From an uncultured Fibrobacterota bacterium (GTDB lineage: Bacteria; Fibrobacterota; Chitinivibrionia; Chitinivibrionales; CAIOZP01): DNA of 10,599 nt. Positions 1 to 6,246 of this stretch are shown here, piece by piece. A model generated the notes under the pieces. It was not told the origin of the DNA, did no database searches, and saw only the letters and a program-made list of their open reading frames with translations. The translations under genes and the position numbers were made by a program. Numbering within the stretch: position 1 is the stretch's first letter; the number at the start of each line of letters is the position of its first letter. The stretch spans positions 1 through 10,599 of the forward strand of contig CAIOZP010000249.1 of assembly GCA_903862805.1 (NCBI GenBank), read 5' to 3'.

Positions 1-834
1 AAGCAGCTTGAGCACACTTTGCGGAAGCTGGTTGGCTTGCGCAAGCATCGCTGTTGAAGACTGCGTAAGGATCTGGCTTTTTGCGAAGGCCGATGTCTCG
101 GTCGCAAAGTCCGTGTCGCGGATTGTCGAATATGCAGCCGACATGTTCTCTGACTGGTTATTCTGGTTTGTAAGCGCATGTTCAAGGCGGTTTGTCTGGG
201 CACCGAGGTCGGCGCGAACCGTGTTGATTGTATTGAGCGCACCATCAACTGCGGTAATGGCCGCAACCGCTGACGTCTGATCTGTCACCGTCGATGCTGC
301 AACGCCCATACTGGCAGTGGTTATCGTACCGATTGTGATCTTTACTTCGTCATTGCCTGTCGCGTTGTTGTTTGGACCGGCGTGAATCACACCGCCAACT
401 GCCCACGGAGACGCACCACCGTTGAGCAGAGTCATTCCGTTGAACTGCGTTGAACCGGCGATTCGGTCAATTTCAGAACGGAGGTCTGTTACTTCAACCT
501 GAAGGTAGGAGCGTTCTTTGGAAGTCAGGGTATCGTTAGATGCCTGAATGGCCAGTTCGCGAATGCGCTGTACCATGCTGGTAACTTCGTTGAGCGCACC
601 GTCGGCAATATTCAGGAGCGATATGCCGTCCTGGATATTTCGGCTGCCCATTGCAAGGCCTTTGACCTGCGTATTCAGCTGCTCAGATACTGACAGTCCT
701 GCGGCATCATCAGAAGCTCTGTTGATCCGCAAGCCGGTGGACAGCTTCTCGAGCTGGCCATTTTCAAGCCGGTTCACCGCGTTCAGCGCATTAGCAGTAA
801 TCATCGCGCCTACGTTGGTGTTAATGCGAGGCAT
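1..834 (-). CDS. fliC: Flagellin, short form, C-terminal end cut by the window edge
   Basis: Filament subunit, exported by the flagellar type III system and polymerised beyond the hook. The 278 codons in the window start MPRINTNVGAM and show the conserved N-terminal D0/D1 helices, including LSTGLRINRASDDAAGLSV. They end with the D1/D0 C-terminal region, which includes TDFATETSAFAKSQIL and then QANQLPQSVLKLL. Flagellins commonly stop one residue or so after this, so the gene is almost complete. The central part between the conserved ends is only about 60-70 residues, so this is a minimal flagellin with little surface-exposed D2/D3. The ATG at 834 is preceded by a GGGAGG ribosome site at 5-6 nt. 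It has its own sigma-54 promoter and an 83-nt leader, separate from flgL. Other flagellin copies may lie beyond the left edge. Confidence 0.96.
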   Translation of the reverse strand, partial: MPRINTNVGAMITANALNAVNRLENGQLEKLSTGLRINRASDDAAGLSVSEQLNTQVKGLAMGSRNIQDGISLLNIADGALNEVTSMVQRIRELAIQASNDTLTSKERSYLQVEVTDLRSEIDRIAGSTQFNGMTLLNGGASPWAVGGVIHAGPNNNATGNDEVKITIGTITTASMGVAASTVTDQTSAVAAITAVDGALNTINTVRADLGAQTNRLEHALTNQNNQSENMSAAYSTIRDTDFATETSAFAKSQILTQSSTAMLAQANQLPQSVLKLL

Positions 835-859
835 ACGCCCTCCCTTGGATAAAACTTTT

Positions 860-915
860 GCATCCCTGCAGCCTCACTGGCTGCTCGGCCGTCCTGACCG
901 CCATCGCATCCTTGC
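860..915 (-). promoter_or_regulatory. Putative CsrA-binding leader of flagellin mRNA
   Basis: The flagellin leader holds two near-identical 10-mers on the minus strand: GCAAGGATGC (906-915) and GCAGGGATGC (860-869). Each contains CARGGAUG, the core of the CsrA/RsmE consensus, and each can fold as a GCA/TGC mini-stem with the GGA in the loop. Between them is a perfect 6-bp hairpin (GCAGCC/GGCTGC, 868-884, loop of 5). A further GGA lies at CAGGACG, and the ribosome site itself is AAGGGAGG. CsrA repression of flagellin translation, relieved by FliW, is established in Bacillus and Campylobacter. Its use here is inferred. Confidence 0.5.
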
Positions 916-928
916 AAATCGTACTTGT

Positions 929-943
929 GCAATCACTGTGCCA
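929..943 (-). promoter_or_regulatory. Sigma-54 (-24/-12) promoter of flagellin
   Basis: The minus strand reads TGGCAC-AGTGA-TTGC, an exact match to TGGCAC-N5-TTGC with the required 10-bp spacing between the GG and GC elements. Transcription would start near 917 and give an 83-nt leader. RpoN promoters need an AAA+ activator; in flagellar systems this is an FlrC/FleQ/FlgR-type protein, not visible in this window. Confidence 0.9.
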
Positions 944-1025
944 GATCTAAAAGAGCTTCTTCTTCAGGTTTTACCGTGGTTTTCAGATCACATCAGGTAA
1001 GAACCCGGCAGAATATTCCAGCCGA

Positions 1026-2264
1026 TCAGAGAAAACTTGCCAGCGAAGGTTGAATCACCTTGGCGGCGGACTGAAGAGCCAGATTGTAAACGTTCTGAGC
1101 AAGCGTAAAGTTCATCGTGGTCTCGGCGATGTCTGCATCCTCAAGGCTCGACCGGAGGGCAGTAGTATCGGTGGTCTGGCTTTCGTTGCGGGTGAGTGTT
1201 TCATTGAATCTGTTCTCCCGCGATCCGTTTGTACTTTGCGCCGACAGAAGCACTTTCATTCCGGTGTCGATATTCGTTATGTCGCCGTTGAGTCCGGCGC
1301 GATTGTTGTACTGGAGATTCTGGCCAAGCTGGATACGCGATGAAATCAGATTCGTGCCGGTCGTGGGATCGACAAACATGTCGGTGGAAGTCACATTGAT
1401 CTGGCTGTTGGTCGCCTCTTCGATCTGCCTTGAAATCGCGCCGCTCGGAACGATGTCGTTGCCGTAGATGTCTTGTGAATGCCCGACATAATCGAAGGTT
1501 AAATTGTATTGTCCTGCCTGATAATTCGCCGGTGTCGAAATATCGACATTGAGTCCGCCCGGGCCTGCACCGAGATGGGTACTGGTCGGAAGTATTGTGA
1601 TCTTACCGGTTACGTAATCGACAGAGAAATCTGTTCCTTCGATGTAGTTAATCTGGGCCGCTCCGGCGCCGTAAGAGAATTTCACAGTTCCGGGAATGAT
1701 ACTCGTTATCGGCTTGCCGCTGAATCCGTCGTTGATCTGCGCCGGATTTGCCGCACCGGCATTGAACACCGCCATCTTTTTGTCGGCGTAATCCTGCGGC
1801 GAGCTTGCCACAGAGGAATCAAGTGGCATGGGTGGGTTTTTCGTATGCGTTCCGCCGAAAACATAATCGCCTTTGAACGTGGTGTTGCCAAGCGAAGTCA
1901 TCTGCTTGACCAGTTCGTTAACTTCCTTGCCGATGTCAACACGCTGTGTAGCCGAGAGTGTATCATTGGCTGCCTGAATGGTTAGTTCACGGACTCTCTG
2001 CATGATGTTGTTCATGCTCGACATCGCGGTGTCGCTGACCTTCATGTAGCCGAGGCCGTCATTGATGTTCTTGTTGTACTGATCGAGCTGACTCATTTTG
2101 GAGCGAAGCTTTATGTCGTTGCCGACATCCATCGGATCGTCGGAAGGGTGCATGAGCCGCTTGCCGGTGGACAGTTCTTCCTGATATGTGGTCAGCCTGC
2201 TGTAATCGTTGCTGAGGCGGGCGATTATGTTCCGGCTTACCGTTGCGTTTGTTGTACGGATCAT
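1026..2264 (-). CDS. flgL: Flagellar hook-filament junction protein 2 (HAP3)
   Basis: FlgL forms the second ring of the hook-filament junction, between FlgK and the first flagellin subunits. At 412 residues it is longer than the enterobacterial protein (about 317), the extra length lying in the middle. The N-terminal 140 residues carry the flagellin-like helical region, with YQEELSTGKRLMHPSDDPMD as the FlgL counterpart of the flagellin LSTGLRI segment. The C-terminal 70 residues have the matching helix (SSLEDADIAETTMNFTLAQN), ending QPSLASFL. The start ATG follows a strong AGGAGG at 4 nt spacing. It begins 8 nt after the flgK stop, so the two are translated from one transcript. It would be exported with FlgN as chaperone. 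Identification rests on both conserved termini and on the position after flgK. Confidence 0.95.
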   Translation of the reverse strand: MIRTTNATVSRNIIARLSNDYSRLTTYQEELSTGKRLMHPSDDPMDVGNDIKLRSKMSQLDQYNKNINDGLGYMKVSDTAMSSMNNIMQRVRELTIQAANDTLSATQRVDIGKEVNELVKQMTSLGNTTFKGDYVFGGTHTKNPPMPLDSSVASSPQDYADKKMAVFNAGAANPAQINDGFSGKPITSIIPGTVKFSYGAGAAQINYIEGTDFSVDYVTGKITILPTSTHLGAGPGGLNVDISTPANYQAGQYNLTFDYVGHSQDIYGNDIVPSGAISRQIEEATNSQINVTSTDMFVDPTTGTNLISSRIQLGQNLQYNNRAGLNGDITNIDTGMKVLLSAQSTNGSRENRFNETLTRNESQTTDTTALRSSLEDADIAETTMNFTLAQNVYNLALQSAAKVIQPSLASFL

Positions 2265-2272
2265 GATTCCTC

Positions 2273-3949
2273 CTACATTTTTATCAGTGTGTCGAGCATC
2301 GAATCGGCGGTCGTGATTATTCTTGCCGCTGCCTGATAAGCATGCTGATACTTCACAAGATTGGTCAGTTCCTCGTCGCTTGACACACCGGCAACTGAAT
2401 CCTGCTGAGTCTGGTACTGCGAAACGAGATTCTGTCTCGTCGTTACATTGCTGTCGGCTTCCTGACGGGCAAGTCCGAGCTGTCCGACAAATCCTGAATA
2501 ATACTGGTCGTAAGTTGAACTTTCATTTCCAAGTGCATCGGGAGACATTGTGAGACTCGTGCTCAACGCGGCAATTGCCGTGGCATTGCTGTTGTCGCCC
2601 GAACCTTTTGATCCGTTCGAGTTGTAGCTATAGGTGACGGAAAGTGGAACTGCATTGTAGATATTGTTCATCAGTTTGAAAGAACGCGTGACCGGATTGA
2701 TTATGTAGTCGGTTCCCTGAACCAGAACGTTTCCGGTGACCGTGTCTTTGACCACGACGCTGCTTAGCGCGATATCGCTCTGTGTGAGTTTGGCATCAAC
2801 CGCCGCACCGAAAGTCGTGGAAATAATCTCGGAGGTGTTGACAAGAACACCGCCGCCGGCAGCTGCAAGATTATTGAGATCGGAAGTAATCGAAGGAGAA
2901 AGCGACATGTTGTACGCCGTAACCGGATCTACTTTTCCGGTTACGTTGTCCAGCGCGCCGGGAGAGAAGAAATCGACACCCGAATATCCATTGAGCGTAT
3001 ATCCCTGCTCGTGCTGGGCGTTCACCTTTGCCGTAAGCCCCGCGGCAAGCTCGTTGAGATTGTTCAGATACTGCGGAATAAGAACATCGCGGGAATTCAC
3101 AAGTCCTGCAAGTTGTCCGGACGATGGTGTGAAATCGCGCTTTGAGGTTGCAAACCTGACACCGACGTTGGTGCTGCTGGTTCCGTCTGTGTTTTTGTAG
3201 GTGGTGCTGGATGTTTCGAGCAACTGGTAATCAACCGGTGAAACGAGAATGTTTCCGCCGGTTGTAACCGTGACCTGTCCAAGAGAATTCACGATGGTGC
3301 TCACGTCGGTGTATTGGGAAAGATCTTTCAGAAGCTGGTCTCGTTTGTCAAGGCTGTCATTGGCATTTTGTCCGCTGATCGCAACCTGACCGATTTCACG
3401 ATTCAGATCTGAAAGTTGTTTCACATCGTCGTTGATCTTGCCTACCGTGTCCGTGATTTCATCGTTGCAGGAACTTTGCAGCTTCATCATTTCGTCGGCG
3501 GCATTGTGGAATCCGTTGACCATTGTTTCGGCAGTTGTGCGGACAGCGGTTCTGGCGGAAAGATCCGCCGGATTGTTGGCAAGATTGCCCCAGCTTGAAA
3601 AGAAGCTGTCAACCGAGGTCATGATGCTGTTGTCGGTCGGTTCGTTAAGGATGCTTTCGATGGACTGAAGCTTGTCGTCCATCTTTTGATACATGCCCTG
3701 TTCCTGCGTCTGCTGCTGGATCTGCTGGTCGATGTAGGAATTGCGCATGCGCTCGATATTCACCACATCCACGCCCATACCGATCTGGCCGTATGACGGA
3801 TCGTAGCGATAATCGGTCGTGAGATTCAGGACTTTTCTGGAATAGCCATCGACATCTGCATTGGAGATATTCTGGCTGGTTATGTCCATGCCCATCTGCG
3901 AGGCTTGAAGGCCGCGGGTGCCGATGTTCATTGAGGAAAATAGTCCCAT
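2273..3949 (-). CDS. flgK: Flagellar hook-associated protein 1 (HAP1)
   Basis: FlgK forms the first junction ring on the hook. At 558 residues it is close to the usual size (about 550). The N-terminus carries the flagellar rod/hook signature (GLQASQMGMDITSQNISNAD, then GYSRK) shared by axial proteins that use the type III export route. Residues from about 90 to 200 form the FlgK-specific helical domain (FFSSWGNLANNPADLSARTA, DLNREIGQVAISGQNANDS-DKRDQLL). The C-terminus has the conserved YQHAYQAAARIITTADSMLDTLI helix in shortened wording: YQHAYQAAAR then MLDTLIKM. A GAGGAG lies upstream of the ATG, and the start is 13 nt after flgN stops. The order flgN-flgK-flgL agrees with FlgN being the export chaperone of both junction proteins. 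Confidence 0.96.
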   Translation of the reverse strand: MGLFSSMNIGTRGLQASQMGMDITSQNISNADVDGYSRKVLNLTTDYRYDPSYGQIGMGVDVVNIERMRNSYIDQQIQQQTQEQGMYQKMDDKLQSIESILNEPTDNSIMTSVDSFFSSWGNLANNPADLSARTAVRTTAETMVNGFHNAADEMMKLQSSCNDEITDTVGKINDDVKQLSDLNREIGQVAISGQNANDSLDKRDQLLKDLSQYTDVSTIVNSLGQVTVTTGGNILVSPVDYQLLETSSTTYKNTDGTSSTNVGVRFATSKRDFTPSSGQLAGLVNSRDVLIPQYLNNLNELAAGLTAKVNAQHEQGYTLNGYSGVDFFSPGALDNVTGKVDPVTAYNMSLSPSITSDLNNLAAAGGGVLVNTSEIISTTFGAAVDAKLTQSDIALSSVVVKDTVTGNVLVQGTDYIINPVTRSFKLMNNIYNAVPLSVTYSYNSNGSKGSGDNSNATAIAALSTSLTMSPDALGNESSTYDQYYSGFVGQLGLARQEADSNVTTRQNLVSQYQTQQDSVAGVSSDEELTNLVKYQHAYQAAARIITTADSMLDTLIKM

Positions 3950-3962
3950 GATTTCCTGCTCC

Positions 3963-4466
3963 TCAGACGACCTGATTTACGAAGTTCATGCGCAGCGGAG
4001 TCTTGTCGATCCCGCCGAAGGCTCCGTAGTTTCCGAGATTGTTCGGACGCGTGCACATCGACCTGACCGTGTTTCCGATAAAGCCGACGTTCTCTTCAAG
4101 CAATATTGAAAGTTCGGTAGCAAGCCGGACGAGTTCGCCAACGCCTGTCTTGAGCACCTTGCCGAGGGCGGAGATCTTTTCACGAAGCGGCCCCGCATTG
4201 CTCTCGATGGCTGCGATCTTCACGGTGACTTCTTTGCCGAAAACTTCGAGTGCGAATTCGCGGCAGAGTTTCACGCGCTTGATCTCCAGCTCTTCCATGC
4301 TCCCCGAAAGCGAATCGAAAATCTCGGTGAATCCTTTGACCGCAGGGACATCTGCACGCTTCACGGCATCACGCATCGCACGAGCCGCGACAAGAAGTCC
4401 GTGCTGAACCTCGGTTTCCTTTTCAAGGAGTGTCGCGAAGGCTTCGTAGTCAAAAGAATTTTTCAT
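3963..4466 (-). CDS. flgN: FlgN-family export chaperone
   Basis: Small, almost entirely helical protein of 167 residues, slightly longer than typical FlgN (about 140-160). FlgN-family members bind the C-terminal helices of FlgK and FlgL in the cytoplasm and bring them to the export gate. The N-terminal LLEKETEVQHGLLVAARAM segment and the C-terminal NYGAFGG...RMNFVNQVV tail resemble the family. Such proteins diverge strongly in sequence, so the call relies heavily on position: directly before flgK and 12 nt after the flgJ-like gene. An AGGA lies 8 nt before the ATG. The flgM gene (anti-sigma-28), often found beside flgN, is not here: there is no room for it. Confidence 0.82.
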   Translation of the reverse strand: MKNSFDYEAFATLLEKETEVQHGLLVAARAMRDAVKRADVPAVKGFTEIFDSLSGSMEELEIKRVKLCREFALEVFGKEVTVKIAAIESNAGPLREKISALGKVLKTGVGELVRLATELSILLEENVGFIGNTVRSMCTRPNNLGNYGAFGGIDKTPLRMNFVNQVV

Positions 4467-4478
4467 GATATTCGTCCT

Positions 4479-5279
4479 TTACTGATTTCCGGCCGTCGAA
4501 GCCTGAAGCGCCTGCTTTGTTGCCAGAACATTTCTGACATAGTCGCGGGTCTCGCGGTACGGAGGAATGCCGCCGCTGCGCTCGACTGCCGCAGGCCCGG
4601 CGTTGTAGGAAGCCAGCGCAAGGCTTTCGTCGCCGTTGAAGCGATTGAGCAGTTGCGACAGATATTTGGTTCCGCCCATTATGTTCTGCTTCGGATCGAA
4701 AACCTTTTCGACACCCATGTCGGTCGCGGTACTGTCCATCAGCTGCATCAGTCCTTTGGCTCCGGCGGTGCTGATGGCCTTTGAGTTTCCGGCCGATTCA
4801 CGCATGATCACTGCCTGTATCAGCGATGGATCGACGCCGTAGGTTTTGCTCGCATCAAGTATGTGCGATTTGTACTGGTTGGCGCTGCCGGTTGTTCCGA
4901 GCGGATTCCAGCTTCGCAGAAGATCAAGCGCGCCTTGTTTTTGCGGAAGTGCATTCAGCGACGTCGTGTCGAGGTTTTCCTGCTCGGCCACCTGGCTCAC
5001 AATCTGTTTGGCAAGGCCGAAACCGGCGCTTCCCGACATGATTTTGCTGTATTGTTCATCGAGCATGGAGGTGTACATCTGTTCGCCAATCGAATTGCCG
5101 AAAAGTCCGCCATCTTCGCCTTCGGTGGCGCTGACGGTTCCGCGCATCGATTTCATCATCATGTTGACGAAAATCGACTCGAACTGATCAGCGGCATCTT
5201 TGAGCTGCTTGAGCTTTGCGGGGTCGTTTACCTTTCCACCCGCTTTCGCCGCTGTTACTTTTCCGCTGGCATCAACCAT
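4479..5279 (-). CDS. flgJ: FlgJ-like rod-binding protein fused to SLT lytic transglycosylase
   Basis: Opens the peptidoglycan so that the flagellar rod can cross the periplasm and caps the growing rod. Residues about 25-100 are the rod-binding domain (DAADQFESIFVNMMMKSMR, GGLFG, MLDEQYSKIM). Residues about 135-250 are a lysozyme-like SLT domain with the catalytic Glu161 in MRESAGN, then GLMQL (177-181) and SYNAGP (224-229). Enterobacterial FlgJ (about 313 residues) instead carries a GH73 glucosaminidase, so this is a different hydrolase on the same rod-binding module. There is no obvious Sec signal, which fits type III export. ATG at 5279 is preceded by GGAG at 6 nt and by an exact sigma-54 promoter, making this the first gene of the flgJNKL operon. 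Confidence 0.93.
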   Translation of the reverse strand: MVDASGKVTAAKAGGKVNDPAKLKQLKDAADQFESIFVNMMMKSMRGTVSATEGEDGGLFGNSIGEQMYTSMLDEQYSKIMSGSAGFGLAKQIVSQVAEQENLDTTSLNALPQKQGALDLLRSWNPLGTTGSANQYKSHILDASKTYGVDPSLIQAVIMRESAGNSKAISTAGAKGLMQLMDSTATDMGVEKVFDPKQNIMGGTKYLSQLLNRFNGDESLALASYNAGPAAVERSGGIPPYRETRDYVRNVLATKQALQASTAGNQ

Positions 5280-5309
5280 GATTCACTCCATTTAGCAAAT
5301 CGGTCGAAC

Positions 5310-5324
5310 GCAATCAATGTGCCA
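5310..5324 (-). promoter_or_regulatory. Sigma-54 (-24/-12) promoter of the flgJ-N-K-L operon
   Basis: The minus strand reads TGGCAC-ATTGA-TTGC, an exact TGGCAC-N5-TTGC match. It is nearly the same 15-mer as the flagellin promoter (13 of 15 identical by eye, differing only in the spacer). The predicted start is near 5298, which leaves a 19-nt leader just large enough for the GGAG ribosome site at 5286-5289. The remaining upstream stretch to 5499 is the natural place for an activator site, but I see no clear repeated motif there. Confidence 0.9.
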
Positions 5325-5499
5325 CCTTGCAAAACGGTGCCTTATGGCTAAAGTGAAAGCTGAAGCGATACTGAGACAGGAATACTTTGCCGGAAGTCGT
5401 GGAAGATATTTCCGAAAGGCGAGTTACTTTGCGGGGTGGGGTAGTGGCTGATTTGCGGATATGTTCGAGAGGATTCAAAGACAATGACCAAGCGGTCGA

Positions 5500-6246
5500 T
5501 CAACCGAGTCCGACAAAATTCCGATCTTCGGCGCCGTCGCCGCGAACTATGCAGGTGCCGACATTTGGCGCGATGATTTCGCGCACTTGACGGGAGAGAA
5601 TTATTTCTTCATCGTCTTTTACACCAACGAAGAATGCCGGATCAAGAATGTCTTTGTGAAGGTTCGCAGGTTGAACAAAAACCTTCTCTACGCCTTTCAG
5701 CATTTCGGCGGCTATTGCGGCATCCTCAAGATCGAATATTCCGGGTGCGACGGTGATTCTTATCTCGGCATTCTGCTTCATGGATCGGACAATTACTATC
5801 GAGCGTTCAAGACGTTCCTTCACATTGTTCATTTGGGCTTTCAACACCGAGCAATAACGTTCCGGTGATGTCTTGAAATCCATCGCGAAATAATCGGGTT
5901 TGAATTCTTCGATGAATTCTGGATTGAGTCCGTTGCTGTCGAGCTTGAGTTTGTAGCCCATTTTACGTAGCTCGGGAACGACGGTCGAAACGATGTTCGG
6001 ATGAAGCGATGGCTCGCCGCCGGTGATCACAACGCCGTCGATCAGTCCGCGACGTTTCTCCAGATAATTCCAGACTTCGTCTGACTTATCGGCAATGTCC
6101 GCCGCGTCGAGGATCATTCCCGGATTGTGGCAGTACGGACATCGCAGATTGCATCCACGAAAAAAAAGGACGGCCGAAACCGTCCCTGGGAAATCTATGA
6201 ACGAATTATGGAGAAATCCGCTCAGGCCTGCGAGGCGACTTCGCAT
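5500..6246 (-). CDS. nrdG: Anaerobic ribonucleoside-triphosphate reductase activating protein (radical SAM)
   Basis: Radical-SAM activase that uses S-adenosylmethionine and a [4Fe-4S] cluster to install the glycyl radical on NrdD. Counting from the ATG at 6246 (248 residues), the cluster ligands are Cys32, Cys36 and Cys39 in GCNLRCPYCHN. They are preceded by the family hallmark GFLHNSFIDFPG and followed by VITGGEPSLHP, the SAM-binding GGE motif. At about 248 residues it is larger than E. coli NrdG (154) and matches the longer form common outside enterobacteria. I chose this ATG, not a TTG at 6279, because GGAGG lies 4 nt upstream and the conserved region begins soon after. It overlaps the 3' end of nrdD by 25 nt, so translation is probably coupled. 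It ends 220 nt before the flagellar operon start; no strong terminator is visible. Confidence 0.96.
   Translation of the reverse strand: MRSRLAGLSGFLHNSFIDFPGTVSAVLFFRGCNLRCPYCHNPGMILDAADIADKSDEVWNYLEKRRGLIDGVVITGGEPSLHPNIVSTVVPELRKMGYKLKLDSNGLNPEFIEEFKPDYFAMDFKTSPERYCSVLKAQMNNVKERLERSIVIVRSMKQNAEIRITVAPGIFDLEDAAIAAEMLKGVEKVFVQPANLHKDILDPAFFVGVKDDEEIILSRQVREIIAPNVGTCIVRGDGAEDRNFVGLG

Noticed and set aside
944..1025. Possible sigma-28 promoter for flagellin (TAAA on the minus strand near 970)
   Set aside because: The sequence 15 nt downstream has no resemblance to GCCGATAA, while an exact sigma-54 site lies beside it.
5329..5341. Second GGCAC...TTGC element just upstream of the flgJ promoter
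   Set aside because: GG-to-GC spacing is 9 bp instead of the required 10, and it lacks the leading T.
5486..5497. GACC-AAGC-GGTC inverted repeat just after the nrdG stop
   Set aside because: Only a 4-bp stem and no T run on the minus strand; too weak to call a terminator.
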